Below, piece after piece: positions 45,665 through 54,471 of a stretch of DNA of 64,000 nt. A program made the position numbers and the translations under genes. The notes under the pieces are model-generated. The model saw only the letters and a program-made list of their open reading frames with translations. It was not told the origin of the DNA and searched no databases. Origin of the DNA: Flavobacterium sp. N502540 (GTDB taxonomy: Bacteria > Bacteroidota > Bacteroidia > Flavobacteriales > Flavobacteriaceae); assembly GCF_025947365.1 (NCBI RefSeq), contig NZ_CP110012.1:124001-188000 (forward strand), read 5' to 3'. Within the stretch, counting starts at the first letter, position 1. The number at the start of each line of letters is the position of its first letter.

Positions 45665-45690
45665 ACCCTGCAAATCAGTATTTGCAGGGT
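45665..45690 (-). terminator. Rho-independent terminator of the tyrosinase operon
   Basis: An 11-bp perfect stem (45665-45675 with 45680-45690) and a 4-base loop are followed on the minus strand by a T run. It lies 44 bases after the tyrosinase stop. Confidence 0.87.
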
Positions 45691-45733
45691 TTGGAATATT
45701 GTTGGGATGTCGTTTTCAGAAAATCAAAAAAAC

Positions 45734-47200
45734 TTAATTTGCTTTTATCACACTAATTTTTTCCAGAGTAACTTTAGCATCTCCGCCTCCGGTCTTTTTG
45801 ATAATAACTTGAAAATTCGCATCCGTATTCACTAAGTCATCTGAAATATAATAGGCATATTTAAGTTTTACCCCATCTTCACCAATTTCATGATTCTTTC
45901 CAATTCCGTGATCATGAGCAAGCCCAAAGAAAGTCATCATTCCCACATACTGATCTTTTTTTCCGGGATAACGCAAATAAACCGTATAATAATCACTTGG
46001 TTCTTTGTAAACAGATACATCCAGATTCAGAATTAATCTGGAATCGGCAGTTCTAAAAGCTTTATTCGTATTTCTTGCAAAGGTACTGCTCACTTTATGC
46101 GTAAAAGCCGAAGTGCCTAATACTTTACCCACTTTTTGTTCCCAAACTACTTCTTCTTTGGCATCCTGAAAGGAGATTCTGGTTTTTACCTTATTTTCAT
46201 TAGCCGCTAATACCGGAGTTTTAGATCCGTAAAGTAAATCATCGTATTTGTAATCTAAATTAAAAACGATGTTGTACACTTCCTCCATCGTATAAGTGAT
46301 GTGACCTCCGTCTGGAGTGATAAATTCATAAGGCCATGGATTCGCTTTTAATTCTTCTAAACTTGGACGCTGACCAAATTCCGAAACATCCCACGACTCC
46401 CAAATACGATCGACCATGCTATGATGCAGCCAAAAAATAGGATCGAATCCGGCCGACTCAACTTTGGCCATTAGACCCGAAGTTATTTCCTGATATATTT
46501 CGTTGTAATGCTTTTCTGGCGGATGAGCATATCCCCCGCCAATAAGAACGTGCATATAACCGTGAGGCTGACCTTCAAGACTACTGCTAAATCCCGCATC
46601 GCCTGCAAAGGAAGGATTTGTTCTTAATTCGGCTATTGAGTTTCGAATACTAGCCAACTGCTCGGGAAGGATTGGCTTTCCATTGTTCAAAATAGTATAT
46701 CGTGCTGCGGTATACAAAGAACCTGATGACTCCCTAAAAGGTTCGGCCATAATATTCTCAGATTCTTCTTTACTGCCGTAATTCCAGTACGGAAGTGCAA
46801 AATCTGCTTTTCCGGACAATTCTCTAACAATTTTTTCTAAATACCAGATGTACATTCTGTGCCATAAAAGAAAATTTAAAGCTGCATTATTAGTGTCAGT
46901 GTGTGTACAATCTGCCCAGGCCCATAATTTATTATCAATAGTCTGATATTGCGGACAGAGCTTATTGGGACCTGTTATCTTTTCGGGGATATTATGAATT
47001 GCACCTTGATAATACCAGGAAATACCCTTCTCACAGCCCGCTTCGCGCATTTTCTTAAAAGCCACTTTCATCGCCTCAATATTGGCTTTCCCCTGAGGCG
47101 TATTGGCATTCCAGCGAATATACTTCGCATCCGCTTTACTCTGACCATAGGACAATCCAGAGATCAGAATAAGTAAAAATAAGTTAGTAATTTTTTTCAT
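45734..47200 (-). CDS. Secreted tyrosinase family protein
   Basis: This 488-residue protein has a signal peptide (MKKITNLFLLILISGLSYGQ), with the ATG at 47200 chosen over an upstream in-frame start that lacks one. The type 3 copper centre is recognisable: CuA has ADCTHTDTNNAALNFLLWHRMYIWYLE near residue 105-130, and CuB has GQPHGYMHVLIGG near 225 and DPIFWLHHSMVDRIWESW near 266. The C-terminal ~160 residues look like the beta-rich shielding domain. It should oxidise phenols or catechols outside the cytoplasm. It is the last gene of a three-gene unit. Confidence 0.93.
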   Translation of the reverse strand: MKKITNLFLLILISGLSYGQSKADAKYIRWNANTPQGKANIEAMKVAFKKMREAGCEKGISWYYQGAIHNIPEKITGPNKLCPQYQTIDNKLWAWADCTHTDTNNAALNFLLWHRMYIWYLEKIVRELSGKADFALPYWNYGSKEESENIMAEPFRESSGSLYTAARYTILNNGKPILPEQLASIRNSIAELRTNPSFAGDAGFSSSLEGQPHGYMHVLIGGGYAHPPEKHYNEIYQEITSGLMAKVESAGFDPIFWLHHSMVDRIWESWDVSEFGQRPSLEELKANPWPYEFITPDGGHITYTMEEVYNIVFNLDYKYDDLLYGSKTPVLAANENKVKTRISFQDAKEEVVWEQKVGKVLGTSAFTHKVSSTFARNTNKAFRTADSRLILNLDVSVYKEPSDYYTVYLRYPGKKDQYVGMMTFFGLAHDHGIGKNHEIGEDGVKLKYAYYISDDLVNTDANFQVIIKKTGGGDAKVTLEKISVIKAN

Positions 47201-47240
47201 TTTTTTTGTTTTTGGGTGATTAATAAATTGGTAGTTAACA

Positions 47241-47669
47241 TTAAAGCACTTCGACTTCAAAAGTTAAAATCTGAGCATACTTAGGGTTTGCTTTGTCGTA
47301 GATTTTAAATTTCACCGTCCCGTTGCCTATTTTGCTGGCAGGAATTACATGAATGGCAATAAACCCCTGCTGATCCGGGTTAAGTTTATTAAAAGAAGAT
47401 CCTTTGGGAATCCCAATCTGGCAGGCGCCGTGCTGGCACATCGAGCAATCCCACTCCTTTGGAAATGTATTCGATACCGTTTCCCAAACCAGATAAATGG
47501 GTTTATTTGAAATATTTTCGACCTTGATTTTCGAAATGTCGAGCCGTTTGTTTTTCAGTACACTTTCTTTATTGACCGCAGTTCCTACTACCGAAAATGT
47601 AGGTTTGTTTTGCGCAAATGAAATAGAAACCGAAAAAAGGAGTATCCAATAAAAGTACAGTTGTTTCAT
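47241..47669 (-). CDS. Small secreted cysteine-containing protein in the tyrosinase operon
   Basis: This 142-residue protein has a signal peptide (MKQLYFYWILLFSVSISFAQ). The mature part is an immunoglobulin-like strand pattern (VENISNKPIYLVWETVS, GNGTVKFKIYDKANP). It holds a CSMCQHGACQIG loop near residue 74 with three cysteines and a histidine, which could bind metal or form a disulfide. It lies between the cupredoxin-like gene (17 bases) and the tyrosinase gene (40 bases). A copper-delivery or assembly role for the tyrosinase is inferred from position and the cysteine loop only. Confidence 0.7.
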   Translation of the reverse strand: MKQLYFYWILLFSVSISFAQNKPTFSVVGTAVNKESVLKNKRLDISKIKVENISNKPIYLVWETVSNTFPKEWDCSMCQHGACQIGIPKGSSFNKLNPDQQGFIAIHVIPASKIGNGTVKFKIYDKANPKYAQILTFEVEVL

Positions 47670-47686
47670 AATCGTCGATTTAAATT

Positions 47687-48628
47687 TTAATGAAAAACAG
47701 CAATAGCCGTTTCGTAAACTTTCTTTTTTGAAATAGGATCAGTAAAATGGTACATCAGTTGTTCTGTATCTCCCACATTTTCCAGGGAAACGAGTATTTC
47801 CAGACTTTCTCCCGCATGCAGTGCGGCTGTGCATCCGCTAGCAGACTCCAGTAAAGCAGTCTCGTTTCCAAACCTCAGCTTTAGTTTTGCGTTTGGCGGA
47901 AATACAATTTCATGAAGATACAATCCCGAATTGACCAATCGAAGCAGCACCGTTTCGTTTTTACGATCTAACGATTGTAAGCCCTTAGTATCAGAAGCAA
48001 CTTGTCCGTTAATCAAAAAATAATTGGGTTTGTAGGGCGGAAGAACAATAGGTTTATTACGAGAATCGTATTCGGTACCCATGATGGCATCGGTGTGCCA
48101 TTTTGTATCCAGTTCGTTGCTGCACCAAAGAATTTCACGCAAGGGCTCAGGCGTCTGAAAATCCTTTTCTTTCGGTTCAATAATGATAATGCCAAACATT
48201 CCCGCCTGAAGATTGAACGGATAATTTTCGGGACTGTAATACAAATAAGTACCCGGTTTTTCGGCCCGAAAAGAATAAAACCCATGCTCCATATGATGAA
48301 TGGCTTCTTTTTTCTTCATCACCTTATTGTTTTTGTCCCATTGAACAAAATCAATTTCTTTACAAAATAAAGAGACCGGATTTCCCTGCGAAATGCTCCA
48401 AAAATCAACCCGAACAGTATCGCCAACCTTTGCCTTTATCTCAGATCCCGGCAAAGTAACCTGCCCCGAAAGAGAGTTCGTAAAACCAAAAGTCCGGACA
48501 GGAACGTTATTTTTAAGCAGCAGTTTACCTGTTGTTCTCCCGATCACTAAATGTTCGTTTTGAGAAAACAAAAACAGATTGCTTAGTAAAAAGCAAAAGA
48601 GCACTATGGATTTGGGGCATCCTTTCAT
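47687..48628 (-). CDS. Cupredoxin / multicopper-oxidase-like secreted protein with apparently lost copper ligands
   Basis: The ATG at 48628 gives 313 residues with a signal peptide (GCPKSIVLFCFLLSNLFLFSQ). The body resembles the first domains of multicopper oxidases: LPGSEIKAKVGDTVRVDFW near residue 68, HGFYSFRAEKPGTYLYYS near 117, then AGMFGIIIIEP. The usual HWHG and W-H-S-H copper motifs are replaced (SISQGNPVSLFC and YYSPENYPF), so oxidase activity is unlikely. A second domain has LRLVNSGLYLHEIVFPPN near 225. It is the first gene of the tyrosinase unit and may act as a binding or structural partner. Confidence 0.75.
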   Translation of the reverse strand: MKGCPKSIVLFCFLLSNLFLFSQNEHLVIGRTTGKLLLKNNVPVRTFGFTNSLSGQVTLPGSEIKAKVGDTVRVDFWSISQGNPVSLFCKEIDFVQWDKNNKVMKKKEAIHHMEHGFYSFRAEKPGTYLYYSPENYPFNLQAGMFGIIIIEPKEKDFQTPEPLREILWCSNELDTKWHTDAIMGTEYDSRNKPIVLPPYKPNYFLINGQVASDTKGLQSLDRKNETVLLRLVNSGLYLHEIVFPPNAKLKLRFGNETALLESASGCTAALHAGESLEILVSLENVGDTEQLMYHFTDPISKKKVYETAIAVFH

Positions 48629-48799
48629 TTCTAAACTTAAATCACTCATTGCCAATACATTTAGCAATGCAATTCAAATTTAAAATTAATGTCGGTTTTG
48701 AGACCCCGTAGAAATACCTGATTTTGTAGTAAAAATCTGCCTTGAGTTTTGTTTTTTAAGAATACTATTCTTCTTTGATGCGAATCGGGGTTTAAAGGA

Positions 48800-49319
48800 T
48801 CAGGGTAGGTAGAATTGTGGTGTGAGGTAGAAAACGGTGTCGATAAAGAATAAATTCTCTTGAAACGTCAAAACATTTTCATCATGTAAATCTTCAAGAA
48901 TAATACCCAATTCGGGATTAAAATAATCATTGTTTCTAGTGTTCAGAAAATCCAATTAATTGATAGGCAGTATCCCAAAAAAAATAATTATGCAGCAGTA
49001 AATTATTCAAATAATCTTCCCATGTTTCATAATAGATACTATCATTCAATTTGACAACTTTATGCTTATTTTGAAGATACACTTTTTGCTCGGCGCCCGA
49101 AGATATGAAAGCATTAATGTTAATTCCGGTAATCCAGAAAGAATTCCTGTCGCAGAATTCTTTTATTAACGCTGTTTCTTCACTTTTGATTTGCTTGCCA
49201 GACTTAAGCGCTCTGCCTGTGCTCGTGCCCTTTCTAAGGTAACGGGAGATTGTTTGGATAGTATCTCCATGCCTAACCTGGATCTTTCCTGAAATGATAT
49301 TTTGTAGTTCATTTTTCAT
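48800..49319 (-). pseudogene. Kinase-like small protein gene broken by an internal deletion and frameshift
   Basis: The first frame (49319 to 48936, 127 residues, MKNELQNIISGKIQVRHGD) stops after TAYQLIGFSEH. The following 136 bases in a shifted frame read DFLNTRNNDYFNPELGIILE, then DLHDENVL and FIDTVFYL, ending at 48800. The D-L-H-x-x-N and F-I-D motifs resemble the catalytic and metal-binding loops of kinase-like folds, and both halves fit one protein family as I know it. About 35-40 residues seem to be missing at the junction GGATTTTCTGAA. The gene is therefore probably inactive. It is divergent from the XRE regulator. Confidence 0.7.
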
Positions 49320-49503
49320 GAAGTTTATAATGCAAATATAAATATTTTAAAATTACTACTTATCTGCCGAAATAAGACATCGTAAAAGTAAGAAAAAGAA
49401 TATATTTACAATAAATAAAAAAACACCCGAAAGTACATTACCAAATTAACCTTGTATTTTACCGATCGCTGTTTTTATCAAAAAAATTAAATATCTTTGA
49501 ATT

Positions 49504-49914
49504 ATGAGCACAGAAACCAGACCCAGAAATATTGGCCGAAATATCAGCCGTATCAGAGAACTTCGCGGAATGAAACAAGAGATTCTTGCAGAAGCTATTG
49601 GAGTAAGCCAGCAATCTGTTTCGAATATTGAAGCCAGCGAAAATATTGACAAAGAAAAACTAGTACTAATTGCAAAAGCACTTGGCGTGACGGTAGAAGC
49701 GATCGAAAATTTTACAGAAGAATCTGTTTTTAATTTCTTTAATAATTTTTACGACAATAGTGCTAACAATGGTCCTCAAGGAAATGGAGACAGTAACACT
49801 AATTTTAATTGCACCTTCAACCCTCTTGATAAAGTGGTCGAGCTGTACGAACGTCTCGTTCAGGCCGAAAAAGACAAGGTCGAATACTTAGAAAAATTAA
49901 TGAAATTGAAATAA
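49504..49914 (+). CDS. XRE family transcriptional regulator
   Basis: This 136-residue protein has a helix-turn-helix of the XRE type at residues 9-63 (IGRNISRIRELRGMKQEILAEAIGVSQQSVSNIEA in adjacent parts). An asparagine-rich linker follows near residue 85-105, then a C-terminal coiled coil (KVVELYERLVQAEKDKVEYLEKLMKL) for dimerisation. A -7 box TATCTTTG lies at 49492-49499, only four bases before the ATG, so the mRNA may be leaderless. It is convergent with the Roc-COR-TIR gene and ends at a strong terminator. It could regulate a neighbour or itself. Confidence 0.9.
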   Translation: MSTETRPRNIGRNISRIRELRGMKQEILAEAIGVSQQSVSNIEASENIDKEKLVLIAKALGVTVEAIENFTEESVFNFFNNFYDNSANNGPQGNGDSNTNFNCTFNPLDKVVELYERLVQAEKDKVEYLEKLMKLK

Positions 49915-49943
49915 CATTCTCACCAAGAGAACTTTCTGATAAC

Positions 49944-49980
49944 AAAATGCGCAAATCATCTTTTTGATTTTGCGCATTTT
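49944..49980 (+). terminator. Rho-independent terminator of the XRE gene
   Basis: Stem from 49944-49958 with 49965-49980 (15 pairs with one bulge), then a T run. It lies 30 bases past the stop codon. Confidence 0.87.
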
Positions 49981-50004
49981 TTTTGTTGCCATTTCTTTTT
50001 TAAA

Positions 50005-50223
50005 GTTGTGTCAAAATTTAAAAAAACAAAAACTTTGACACAGAAGTTGTGTCAAAAAAATAAAAAATAAAAATTTTGTCACAGAAATTTTGTCACAGAA
50101 GTTGCAACAAAACAAAAATAAAATCAATTTTGTTACAACTTTTGTGGCAAAAATAAAAAACACAAAAAAATTGCCACAGAAGTTGTGGCAAAACCAAAAT
50201 AAAAATCAAATTTGCCACAACTT
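50005..50223. repeat. Tandem array of five ~40-base hairpins with covarying stems
   Basis: Five hairpins begin at 50007, 50048, 50102, 50143 and 50183, i.e. a step of about 40 bases apart from one 14-base duplication. Stems are: 50007-50015 with 50034-50042; 50048-50056 with 50075-50083; 50099-50112 with 50128-50141; 50143-50150 with 50171-50178; 50180-50192 with 50211-50223 (13 bp). The stem core changes from GTGTC to CAACA to GTGGC while pairing is mostly kept. Loops are A/T-rich. A 14-base direct duplication lies at 50071-50084 and 50085-50098. Confidence 0.85.
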
Positions 50224-50352
50224 TTTGTTGATGAAGGAATATTTTATTTCTTAAGGTATTACTTAGCATTAGGCACCAAGTCCAGACGATTTGAAAATGA
50301 GTTTAGGCTGAAAAGAAAATTGGGATTTGCTTTTTCTCTTATATAAAATTGA

Positions 50353-50385
50353 AAAAAGCGCAAAACTTTGAGGTTTGCGCTTTTT
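50353..50385 (-). terminator. Rho-independent terminator of the Roc-COR-TIR gene
   Basis: A 12-bp perfect stem (50353-50364 with 50374-50385) with a 9-base loop. It is T-rich on the minus-strand exit and 14 bases past the stop codon. Confidence 0.87.
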
Positions 50386-50398
50386 ATTATCATATTTA

Positions 50399-53300
50399 CT
50401 ATAATTTCCCTGCAATTATATCTTCTTGCGTTTTCATTGTATCTTTTGCTTGACCTATAATTCCAGCTGTACTATTAGGATCAATCTTTCTAAAATGATC
50501 TCTTTTTAATTGATCTACAATCTCATACCAAGCATTATTTGGTTTATCATATAGACTAATAGGAACTCCCTTAAAATTAGAACTATATTTGCCTAGCAAA
50601 TCCCCCCAATGAATTTTTTCCAAAATAATTGGAACTAAAGCTACTTTATCATTTGGATCTTGACTTCTTTCTATACCTCTTTTAACTTCTTCATCTAATA
50701 TAAATGGTGTACTAAAAAAATCTACACTTACAAAATAAAGAATTATATCTGCTTCATAAAATTTACTTTTTATTTTTGCGTCCCAATCTTCACCCAATTC
50801 TAGCTCTGAGCAGTGCCATGTTTCTACTTCTCTGGTTATTTTAAAAGGGGCTATTTGCTTTTGAAATTCATTAACTTCTTTCTTATTCTCTTTAGCATAT
50901 GAAATAAATATTTTCTTCATAGTTTCAGTATTTTTATTAGTGGTGAAATTTTTATATAAACCGCTTGCTTGCTCTCTAGATTTTGTTTTATCAATTTTTC
51001 GAATTTCTACATTTCTCTCATTTTGCATTTCTGATCTATAATCTAAACCAAATGCAGTTATTTTATTTATAGTTTTTTCTTTGTTCTCAAGTGTTTTATG
51101 ATGCACAAAGTTTTTATAATCTATTGAAACATAAAGATCGTCCGGACTCTCAAAAGGAGTCTTACTAATATTATGGAAAACTTCAGTTTTTAATTCACTA
51201 TACTCTGCTTTTTCACTTACATCATTTTCTTCTAGTCGAGGCTTATCCCAGTATAAATTCAAAATATCTCTAAATATTTCCTGTTCTAAATTATTTAATT
51301 TAGAGTTTGTTCGTTTTGATTTAATTGAAACAGATATTTCTAAATTATTGAAATCAAGTTTAATCAATACTTTACAACTATCTTTTGTAAATAACAACTG
51401 GTCTCTCCAATAATATTTTTTATGCTTATTTTTACCATAATAACAGATTAATTGATTTATTAATCCAAATGGAATAAAATATTCAAATTTCATTATAAAA
51501 TTTGGCTCTATAAAATCAAATGTAAGTAATTCATATATTCGGTCATCTTCTTCGGTAAGACATAGATAACCAGGAATTATATATTTATCATCTAATTCAT
51601 CAAAAAAAATTACTTTCTGATTTAAAAGCAATTTTATAAGTTTATGATCTGTAAATTCATCTAAAACTTCTTTTTCAATAATCCCTTTTTTTTCAATAAC
51701 GTTTTGTTGAGATAATATGGTGTCATGTATATATTGAATTGTCTTTGAAGGATCTACCCAGACAATATCTTTTAAATCAATATCGTCTTTATAATATAAA
51801 ACAAGACCAGCAAGCGCCAGTTCTCTTAAAACTTCAGGCAATAATAATTTATCTGGATCACTATCTCTTTTATATTCTTTTCCTATTTCGGACAAAAATA
51901 TATAATCAGATGTAGTAGTTCTTAAAATGAAATTTAAAAAATCTTTATACCAGATTGGTTCGTTTTTAACTATCTGCTTTTGGGTAATTAATTCCTTTAA
52001 AGTTTCTTCTAAAAAATTTAGACTAAGACTGTGAATTATAGATTTTTTTACAGAATCATCATTCAGAGAAATAAAAAATTCGTTTTTAATATTAAACCTT
52101 TCACAATCTCCTTTATAATTTTCTCTTTTATGTTTATCTAGATCTGCATGAGTTTGAACTAATAAAATAGGTTCTGCCTTTTCAAGTTCTAAATTTTCCT
52201 TATTTTCCTTATTTCTATTATATTGAAATTTCAACTGATTTAACCAATAATTTCGATTATAGTCTCTGGTTAATTGACCATTTCTATCCTTTCTAATTTG
52301 GTTTTTATCATAATCTTTATTCCATAAAAGAATGTTAATAGAATCGTTACTTAAGAAAGCTTTATACAATCCATGATAATAATCTTGTCCTCCAAAATCA
52401 TAAAAAACTGCTTTAGGAATTGAACCTTTTCTTATTTTCTTCGGCAATGTTTCTATTTGTACAATGTGTGTACTATGAAGATTATTTTTAATTATCCTAG
52501 GCTCTTTCGTCTGCAATATATAATCTAGAAATGTGGATTTACCACTTTCTGTATTACCTAAAAATAATACTTTTGCTGGTAAACTATATTTTCTTTTTGA
52601 CTCATTTATTTTTTTTAAAGCATTTAAAATTGTATCATAATTATTTTTATCTTCCAATAAGATATTAGCGAAACAAGGATTCTTTTGAGCCTGAATTCTT
52701 AAAGATGGAAAATTAATAATGAATTCAAATTGTTCGATTTCTATAATTTTATTGCTTGATATATCAAGATTCACCAAAGACTTTAAATGAGAAAAAACCG
52801 AAAGATCAAAAATTTTATTACCGTATAAATAAACAAATTTAAGTTTTGTTAATTGCCTTAAAATAGATATATCCGAAATTTGATTGTAACCTAAAAATAG
52901 AAAGTCTAAAGAATGAAGTTTTTTAAGAAAAGATATGTCCGAAATTTTATTATTACCTAAAAATAAGGTGGTTAAATTAGTTAAATTTTCAAGAATTGAA
53001 AAATCGTTAACTTTTATATTACTTAAATATAAAGTTGTTAGAGTTATATTTGTTTTGAAAACCGAAATATCTGAAATAGGATTACTACTTAAATTAACGT
53101 TTTTTAATACTCCTAAACATTTTAGTACTTCAATATCAGAAATCTGATTGCCTTCAAAATTTAAAAAAGAAACATTTATTAGTTCTTTTAAAGATGAGAT
53201 ATCTTTAATTTTATTTTTATTACAATAAATAGTTTTTAAATTGATATTTGTTTTTAATGGCGAAATATCTTCAATTAAATTAAAACCTAATACAATCTCA

Positions 53301-54148
53301 TTTAAATTAATGAGACCTTCTAATGCTAAAATATCGGAAATTTGATTACGTTTTAGATCAACTTTAGTTAACTCACTTAAATTCTCTAAAACTGAGATAT
53401 CAGAAATATTATTTTCACTCAAATCTAATATTGAAAGATTTGTTAAATCGGCTAAATCAGAAACATCTATAATTTTATTATTACTTAAGTTTAACGTTGA
53501 TAAATCTACTAAGTTTTTTAAAACTGAAATATCAAAAATTTCATTAGAACTTATATTTAGTGAATTGAGTTCATCCATAAATTCAAGATATGAAATATCT
53601 GAAATTTCATTAGAACAGATATCCAATGTTTTCAGTTCACTCAAGTAATATAACACTGAAATATCCAAAATTTCATTATTGCTTAAATCGAGATGTAATA
53701 AATCAACTAAATCTCCTAAACCATAAAGATCATAAATATTATTTTTACTTAGATTTAAAGTCCTCAAACTATCAATATCTATTAAACTTGAAATATCAGA
53801 AATTTGATTTGCACTTAAATTTAAATCAGTTAAAGATGTTAAACTTTCAAAAACTGAAATTTCGGAAATTTCATTATTATCTAAATATAAAACAGTTAGA
53901 TATTTCAAGTTTTTTAAATTTGAAATATCTGAAATTTCATTATTACTTAAATATAATTTTTGCAGACTTGGAAATTCATTTAAAAATGAAATATCACATA
54001 CTTTGGCATTACATAAATTCAGCACGATTATTTCTTCATTGTCATTAGTACAATAACTATTCCTATTATATTTAATTTCTGAAGGAAGCTTTTCTATTAA
54101 AACATTTAATTTTTTTTCTAATTTTAAAATTTGAATTGGTTTACCCAT
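50399..54148 (-). CDS. LRR-Roc-COR-TIR protein (Roco GTPase with C-terminal TIR domain)
   Basis: This 1249-residue cytosolic protein has about nineteen 22-residue SDS22-type leucine-rich repeats (about residues 40-480, consensus L-x-L-S-x-N-x-I-S-D-I-S-x-L). A Roc GTPase follows (about 525-690): P-loop FLGNTESGKSTF near 530, YDFGGQDYYH near 580, LVQTHADLD near 660. A COR-like dimerisation region runs to about 1060. The TIR domain starts at residue 1078 (MKKIFISYAKEN), with a conserved glutamate in STPFILDEEVKRG near 1154. TIR domains commonly cleave NAD+ or make signalling nucleotides. The layout is that of an NLR-like immune sensor: LRRs sense, Roc-COR switches, TIR acts. Coding is visibly AT-rich, suggesting transfer. 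Confidence 0.9.
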   Translation of the reverse strand: MGKPIQILKLEKKLNVLIEKLPSEIKYNRNSYCTNDNEEIIVLNLCNAKVCDISFLNEFPSLQKLYLSNNEISDISNLKNLKYLTVLYLDNNEISEISVFESLTSLTDLNLSANQISDISSLIDIDSLRTLNLSKNNIYDLYGLGDLVDLLHLDLSNNEILDISVLYYLSELKTLDICSNEISDISYLEFMDELNSLNISSNEIFDISVLKNLVDLSTLNLSNNKIIDVSDLADLTNLSILDLSENNISDISVLENLSELTKVDLKRNQISDILALEGLINLNEIVLGFNLIEDISPLKTNINLKTIYCNKNKIKDISSLKELINVSFLNFEGNQISDIEVLKCLGVLKNVNLSSNPISDISVFKTNITLTTLYLSNIKVNDFSILENLTNLTTLFLGNNKISDISFLKKLHSLDFLFLGYNQISDISILRQLTKLKFVYLYGNKIFDLSVFSHLKSLVNLDISSNKIIEIEQFEFIINFPSLRIQAQKNPCFANILLEDKNNYDTILNALKKINESKRKYSLPAKVLFLGNTESGKSTFLDYILQTKEPRIIKNNLHSTHIVQIETLPKKIRKGSIPKAVFYDFGGQDYYHGLYKAFLSNDSINILLWNKDYDKNQIRKDRNGQLTRDYNRNYWLNQLKFQYNRNKENKENLELEKAEPILLVQTHADLDKHKRENYKGDCERFNIKNEFFISLNDDSVKKSIIHSLSLNFLEETLKELITQKQIVKNEPIWYKDFLNFILRTTTSDYIFLSEIGKEYKRDSDPDKLLLPEVLRELALAGLVLYYKDDIDLKDIVWVDPSKTIQYIHDTILSQQNVIEKKGIIEKEVLDEFTDHKLIKLLLNQKVIFFDELDDKYIIPGYLCLTEEDDRIYELLTFDFIEPNFIMKFEYFIPFGLINQLICYYGKNKHKKYYWRDQLLFTKDSCKVLIKLDFNNLEISVSIKSKRTNSKLNNLEQEIFRDILNLYWDKPRLEENDVSEKAEYSELKTEVFHNISKTPFESPDDLYVSIDYKNFVHHKTLENKEKTINKITAFGLDYRSEMQNERNVEIRKIDKTKSREQASGLYKNFTTNKNTETMKKIFISYAKENKKEVNEFQKQIAPFKITREVETWHCSELELGEDWDAKIKSKFYEADIILYFVSVDFFSTPFILDEEVKRGIERSQDPNDKVALVPIILEKIHWGDLLGKYSSNFKGVPISLYDKPNNAWYEIVDQLKRDHFRKIDPNSTAGIIGQAKDTMKTQEDIIAGKL

Positions 54149-54327
54149 AATATCTTTTTATTTATAAATGCTTAAAAAATTGAACATTTCAAAACTCTAT
54201 TCCAAGCCTTTTTTTTCACTTTTGCAATTAAAAGTATCCTGTAAAAAAAAAATCAAAGATGCATAAGATTTAGTATGTTTTTTTTACGGTTTACCATAAT
54301 CTATAGTAAATTACTAATTTTTGTTCT
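54149..54327. other. Long AT-rich leader of the Roc-COR-TIR gene
   Basis: About 175 bases separate the predicted -7 box from the ATG. No frame or clear hairpin is present; poly-A/T runs dominate. Confidence 0.5.
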
Positions 54328-54378
54328 CAAATATATATAAACAAAAAGCCTTCAAACCAAGTAAAAACACCTGATTTA
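54328..54378 (-). promoter_or_regulatory. Promoter and upstream element of the Roc-COR-TIR gene, shared with the RlaP pair
   Basis: On the minus strand TATATTTG (54328-54335) is preceded by 17 bases and TTTG. Further upstream is a CAGGT-N6-ACTTG near-palindrome. Bases 54337-54378 match 60857-60898 at 37 of 42 positions, with the first 20 identical. The shared part covers -33, the spacer and the palindrome. Confidence 0.7.
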
Positions 54379-54407
54379 AACAAAAGCTTTTTCTCAAGTT
54401 CCAAAAT

Positions 54408-54448
54408 AAAAACACTGCTGTACAATTATTTTGCACAGCAGTGTTTTT
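54408..54448 (-). terminator. Rho-independent terminator of the 98-residue/barrel operon
   Basis: A 14-bp perfect stem (54408-54421 with 54435-54448) with a 13-base loop and T residues on the minus-strand exit. It lies 23 bases past the stop of the barrel gene. Confidence 0.85.
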
Positions 54449-54471
54449 TATCAAATTATTAGGCTTTATAA

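Noticed and set aside
47687..48628. Functional multicopper oxidase
   Set aside because: The histidine copper motifs at the expected places are missing.
50005..50223. Hairpin array considered as a CRISPR array
   Set aside because: Repeats are not constant, spacers are low-complexity A/T runs, and no cas gene is near.
53626..54048. 140-codon plus-strand frame opposite the leucine-rich repeats
   Set aside because: It is a mirror of the repeated LRR codons. Its periodic Y/L/K pattern follows from the repeat on the other strand.
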